Below are positions 7,624 through 10,853 of a stretch of 10,853 nt of DNA, in pieces (the first letter of the stretch is position 1; each line of letters opens with the position of its first letter). The notes under the pieces are model-generated. The model was given only the letters and a program-made list of their open reading frames with translations, was not told the DNA's origin and ran no database searches. A program made the translations under genes and the position numbers. The stretch covers positions 1-10,853 of the forward strand of contig JADGJG010000925.1 in NCBI GenBank assembly GCA_027596195.1. Reading direction: 5' to 3'. Origin of the DNA: Podochytrium sp. JEL0797. Lineage: Eukaryota; Chytridiomycota; Chytridiomycetes; Chytridiales; Chytriomycetaceae.

Positions 7624-10606
7624 ATGATGGCGTCGAGCACCATCGCACTTTCATCGCCAGCTGCGGAAAGCAGTGTACTGTGCAGCATGCAGGATGCAGC
7701 ACTGCATCGCACACTCGTAGCCGAGTTTGAGGATGGGCTGCGGTGAGAGTGATTTGTTTTTGTTTTCTTTTTTTATTTATTATTTGAGTAGACAGACACG
7801 CACTGCGCGGCGGCTTTCTTCGTCTTCTTTTTCTTCTTCTTCTTTTGCCAAAGAGAGCAGCTGCCTCAGCAGCCCGCTTTCTTTCTCGCGCGCCACTTCC
7901 GAGGCCTCCTTTTCGCACCCGTCTTCGCCGCAAAGAAAACTCGACGCAGAACAAGACGATTCGCTCCAACTCGAAGGTGAACAAGACGAGGCATCGCAAA
8001 GAGAACTCGACGCAGAATCCGCCCTTGTCTATGACCAATCCGACTTGGGTTATGACCTTGACTCTGAATCCGCCCTAGTCTACGACATCGCCTTTCTCAA
8101 GGAGGAAGACACCATCGACATGGACGACTTTCCCCTCCACACCGTGATCCACCCAAAGAATCCAACAACACGCACTCAATGGTCATCACCGACCCCGTCC
8201 ATCGAAACAATCAAACAGCATCAGCCCCTTTATGCCCCAAAACCACCTGCCCGCCTACTGACAGGAACACCACCGCTCGGCATCCCCATCGCGTTCCCCT
8301 TCCCGCACCACCCACCCTTACTTCCAACCACCTCCTCCTCTTCCTCCCCGTCCCCTTCAAAAACCACAACCCCACCACCCCCTCGAATCATCCACTCCCC
8401 ACAACTGACCCACCACCCCCGCACAACCACCACCCCATCCCCATCACCCCCCACCACTCCCACGCCCCTCCTCGAATCCCCAGAATCCTCCTCCCCACCC
8501 ACAACAGCCTCCCTCATCACAGCCCTCACACTCGCCCACCGCGAAATCGAATCTCTCCAAACGCGTGTCCAAACAATGCAATCGTCGTTCGACGACGCCG
8601 TCCACACGGAGGTCTTGGAGCTCGAGCAGGAGTTGGAGGTGGAGTATGAGGCGAAGCTCGAGGAGTATAAGCGCGAGTTTGTGCGTGCGTTTTTGGAGGA
8701 GCAAGGGCGAGTTGAGAAGGGGCAGCAACAGATGCAGCCGATGCCTCAGATATCGCAGATTCAGATGCAGCAAATGCGGCGCGGGAGTGGTACTGGCAGT
8801 GGGATTAGTGCTAGATCTGACGCCGGTGGATCCATTGGAGTGAGGGACGACGAGAAGAATGGGTCAGATGACACAACCGTGAATCAGTGGCGACAACAGC
8901 AACAACAGCAACAGCAACCATGCGAAACTGGAGAAATCAACACCACGGAGGATGATTCAATAACGATAATGATGCGCGGTGGGGAGTCCATGATGAGGAG
9001 GAGAGAATCGGAAACGTCGGCCACAGCGGCTGCAGCGCATCAAACCGTATTGTTACTGCGCAACCAACTTGCGTCTCTCGAATCGCATCGACACGAGCTC
9101 GAATGCGAAAATGTCGGGTTGAGGGACGAAGTCGAGCGGTTGAATCGCGAGATGGAGGAATCGATGGGTCGTGAAACACGTGAGTTCTTGTCTCTATTTG
9201 TTTTTCCGAAAAAGCATTTCTGAAATCCATATCCCAGAACAATCCAACGAACTCCAACACGTTCTCCACCTCCTCTCCCAATCGACCCAAGAACACACCC
9301 TCCTCCACCAAGTCCTTGTCCAAGAAAAAGCCAAAACAGCCCACAACGACGCCGAGTTTCGTCTCTTTGGCGCCAAGATGCGTGGCCTCCAAGACGCCCT
9401 TTCCGAACTACGCACCGAGAACGACGCGTTGCGCGTTGAACTGAGGAAACTGCAGTACGAAGGCAACGCGGCTTCGACCGAGAAGGATGCGTATTATAAA
9501 GCCAAGGTGGATCAGTTGAAGTTGGATAATGAGAGTCTTTGCGTTGAGTATACCCCCATTTTTTTTCTTTCTCGCGGTGCCCCCATCTCACGCGCACCAC
9601 GATACCACATTCCACAGGCCGTCATTGACTCCCTCTCCTCTAACCAACGCCACGTCCCCGCTTCCACCACCCCCCATTCCTCCCGCACCACCAACGGCCA
9701 ACCCCCCAGTCCCACCGCATACCCCCCTTTCACCAACCCCCACGCGTCACACTCTCCCCATCACATAGCTCCACCCCACCAACAACAACACCGCACGTCC
9801 ACAACACCCTTACAACACCGCACAACGACCACCGTCACCGCCATGAGTGCCCCCGTTGTCCGAAAACACTCGATGCCCGATTTCCGACACACGAGCAACA
9901 ACATCTTCCCGGGGGCGGTTGAATCGGCATCTTCTGCACGTGGAGGAAATTCTTCGGCTACCACCACGCCGAGTACGACTCCTGTGAAGACTGCATGGCA
10001 GCAGCAGCGTCCGCCGTCTTCTGTGGGGAGTTTGAATGTGGGAGACCGAGACCGGTTTTTGGACAAGTTGAGGCGGTATGAAGAGGAAAGTGAGGAGGAA
10101 GAGGAAGGGGGGGATTCTGAAATGATTTCTTCAGCGAGAATGTTTGGGAGGAGTGTCGGCAGTAGTGGGATGCGGCCACCGGATGTGGGTCCTCCGCGGT
10201 CGATGCGGAATTGGAATGAGGGTGCGTCGCCGATGGGTGGACAGTGGAGGGAGGAGGGGGGGCGTGCCGGTGGGGTGCCTGTGATGGCGGTTGCGAGGGA
10301 ATCGGGGATGAGGGAGGAAGGGGGGGAGTATGGGGTTGTGAAGGGGGAGATGGATGAGAGGTTGAAGGGGTTGATGGAGAGGAAAGCGGCGGTGAGTATT
10401 TTTTTGTGTGTGTTTTGTCCGATTTATTGAGGGGTTTTTTGGCTTCTAACTAACCCCCCCCCTAGTTGACTTCGGAACTCCAAAAGATTCCCATCAACTC
10501 GGGATCTTCGCGGAGACGCAAGGAACAGCTCGATGACGAACTGGACGTGGTGGAGAAGAGTATTGGTGGGGTTCGGATGAAAATGCGTGCAATGAATTTG
10601 CTCTAA
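7624..10606 (+). CDS. Unassigned coiled-coil, low-complexity protein, five exons, 908 aa
   Basis: I do not recognise the family. Exons: 7624-7742, 7792-9179, 9238-9542, 9618-10391, 10466-10606; introns of 48, 58, 75 and 74 nt are GT-AG and leave 2727 nt in frame. The start is ATGATG at 7624; the frame stays open upstream to 7531 only from TTG, so that extension is rejected. Layout: a Ser-rich N-terminus encoded by TCT repeats; QR(K/E)LDAE and ESALVYD repeats (about 87-138); a Pro/Thr/Ser-rich, probably disordered segment (about 190-280); coiled coil 1 (about 281-357); a Gln/Met-rich segment and Q8 run; coiled coils 2 and 3 (about 455-604); a Ser/Pro/His/Gly-rich region with an acidic patch; and a C-terminal basic-acidic helix, LTSELQKIP to RMKMRAMNLL (863-908). 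The C-terminal box loosely recalls conserved C-termini of some centriolar or ciliary coiled-coil proteins, from memory only. No signal peptide or membrane segment is evident. Confidence 0.75.
7811..7848 (+). repeat. TCT/TTC trinucleotide tract encoding Ser-rich stretch
   Basis: An imperfect TCT/TTC run at the start of exon 2 of the coiled-coil gene encodes SSSSFSSSSF. The reading frame passes through it without a break; it follows the exon 2 acceptor (7790-7791) by about 20 nt, so pyrimidine content continues across the splice site. Confidence 0.8.
7930..8086 (+). repeat. Two short in-frame repeats in the coiled-coil gene
   Basis: A 22-nt unit at 7930-7951 recurs at 7996-8017 with one mismatch (period 66), encoding QRKLDAE and QRELDAE. 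Overlapping its second copy, a unit encoding ESALVYD occurs at 8015-8035 and 8066-8086 (period 51, 17 codons). The third-base differences in the second pair are synonymous, which suggests selection on the peptide after duplication. Confidence 0.8.
8894..8917 (+). repeat. CAA/CAG tract encoding eight glutamines
   Basis: Eight mixed CAA and CAG codons give a Q8 run between the acidic-polar linker and coiled coil 2 of the 908-residue protein. Codon mixing reduces slippage. Confidence 0.9.
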
Positions 10607-10766
10607 AAAAACATGGTTGTTGAAGAGAAAAAAAAAGAGTAGAAGTTGAATAGTTTTTTGAGTGAAGAAATAATTGATGAGGCAGATTTTTAGTCGCCAA
10701 CCCCCCCGTCACAAAAACGTATATTTGTCGTCGAGTTGAAAAGAAAAACCAATGGATAATCACGTT

Positions 10767-10853
10767 TCACTTCTTCTTCACAGCCTTCACATCCTTCTTC
10801 TTCTCCCCACCCGCAGGCGCCCCCCCCCCCGCCCCCCCCCCCCCCCCCCCCCC
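10767..10853 (-). CDS. Partial C-terminus of a lysine-rich protein, runs off the window
   Basis: Reading the minus strand, an open frame ends GAPAGGEKKKDVKAVKKK with TGA at 10767-10769. Beyond it the frame enters the terminal poly-C tract (poly-G on the sense strand), which would encode glycines if exonic and correct. The lysine-rich tail could fit a ribosomal or other nucleic-acid-binding protein, but no family can be assigned from so little. It is convergent with the coiled-coil gene across 160 bp (10607-10766), where I see A-rich stretches but no clear canonical signal. It may not be a gene. Confidence 0.4.
   Translation of the reverse strand, partial: GGGGGGGAGGGAPAGGEKKKDVKAVKKK
10820..10853. 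repeat. Terminal poly-C tract
   Basis: C11 (10820-10830), a single G, then C22 to the last base. The window stops inside the homopolymer, which suggests that an assembly contig ended here. Shorter C/G runs occur in introns across the window, so the tract may be real but of uncertain length. Confidence 0.85.

Noticed and set aside
8230..8773. Minus-strand open frames opposite the Pro/Thr-rich region
   Set aside because: They are shadows of biased CCA/CAC composition in the plus-strand gene, with Gly/Val- or Leu-rich content and no recognisable motif.
8888..8897. Ten-base match TGGCGACAAC shared with the tRNA 3' end (1-10), as a possible integration site
   Set aside because: The match stops after ten bases and falls in a glutamine-coding run; chance similarity is sufficient and no element boundaries are visible.
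10820..10853. Possible telomeric or origin-like repeat at the right edge
   Set aside because: It is a plain C homopolymer with one G, not a TTAGGG-type telomeric repeat, and resembles the intronic homopolymers elsewhere in the window.
1..10853. CRISPR arrays, transposons, viral genes or bacterial operon signals
   Set aside because: There are no spaced direct repeats of CRISPR type, no terminal inverted repeats flanking a transposase or polymerase frame, and all major genes are spliced eukaryotic genes.

Overview
The window looks like nuclear DNA of a zoosporic (flagellated) fungus, most likely a chytrid. It holds intron-dense genes with short introns (49-154 nt), CTAAC branch-point-like motifs, A-rich leaders and AATAAA-type signals. 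A fungal-type endocytic adaptor (LSB5-like) sits next to an axonemal outer-arm dynein intermediate chain (DNAI2/ODA6 type), a gene expected only where a motile flagellum is made. All assignments come from reading the translated sequence and recalling family features; no database search was run.

Layout from left to right: (1) tRNA-Ser(UGA), minus strand, at the left edge. (2) A seven-exon ATP-NAD kinase, plus strand, 261-1977, with a possible mitochondrial presequence. (3) A four-exon complex I subunit, the 2x[4Fe-4S] NDUFS8/TYKY protein, plus strand, 2145-3097, with a palindrome and a 13-nt tandem repeat in its short upstream region. (4) A nine-exon DNAI2-like dynein intermediate chain, minus strand, 5632-3175, convergent with NDUFS8. 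(5) A five-exon VHS-GAT protein ending in NPF motifs (LSB5-like), plus strand, 5831-7481, divergent from DNAI2 across 198 bp. (6) A five-exon 908-residue low-complexity/coiled-coil protein of unknown family, plus strand, 7624-10606. (7) The lysine-rich C-terminal end of a minus-strand gene running off the right edge into a poly-C tract.

The genes do not form one pathway. Two act in mitochondrial redox metabolism (NADPH supply and complex I), one in flagellar motility, one in endocytosis or vesicle sorting, and one is an unassigned coiled-coil protein that could be structural or centrosomal. All 25 proposed introns are GT-AG and restore frame in every gene. Three use an unusual GTTGAGT donor, and several carry long C-runs on the sense strand. 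I see no mobile element, CRISPR array or obvious virus-derived gene. No gene-free stretch exceeds about 200 bp.
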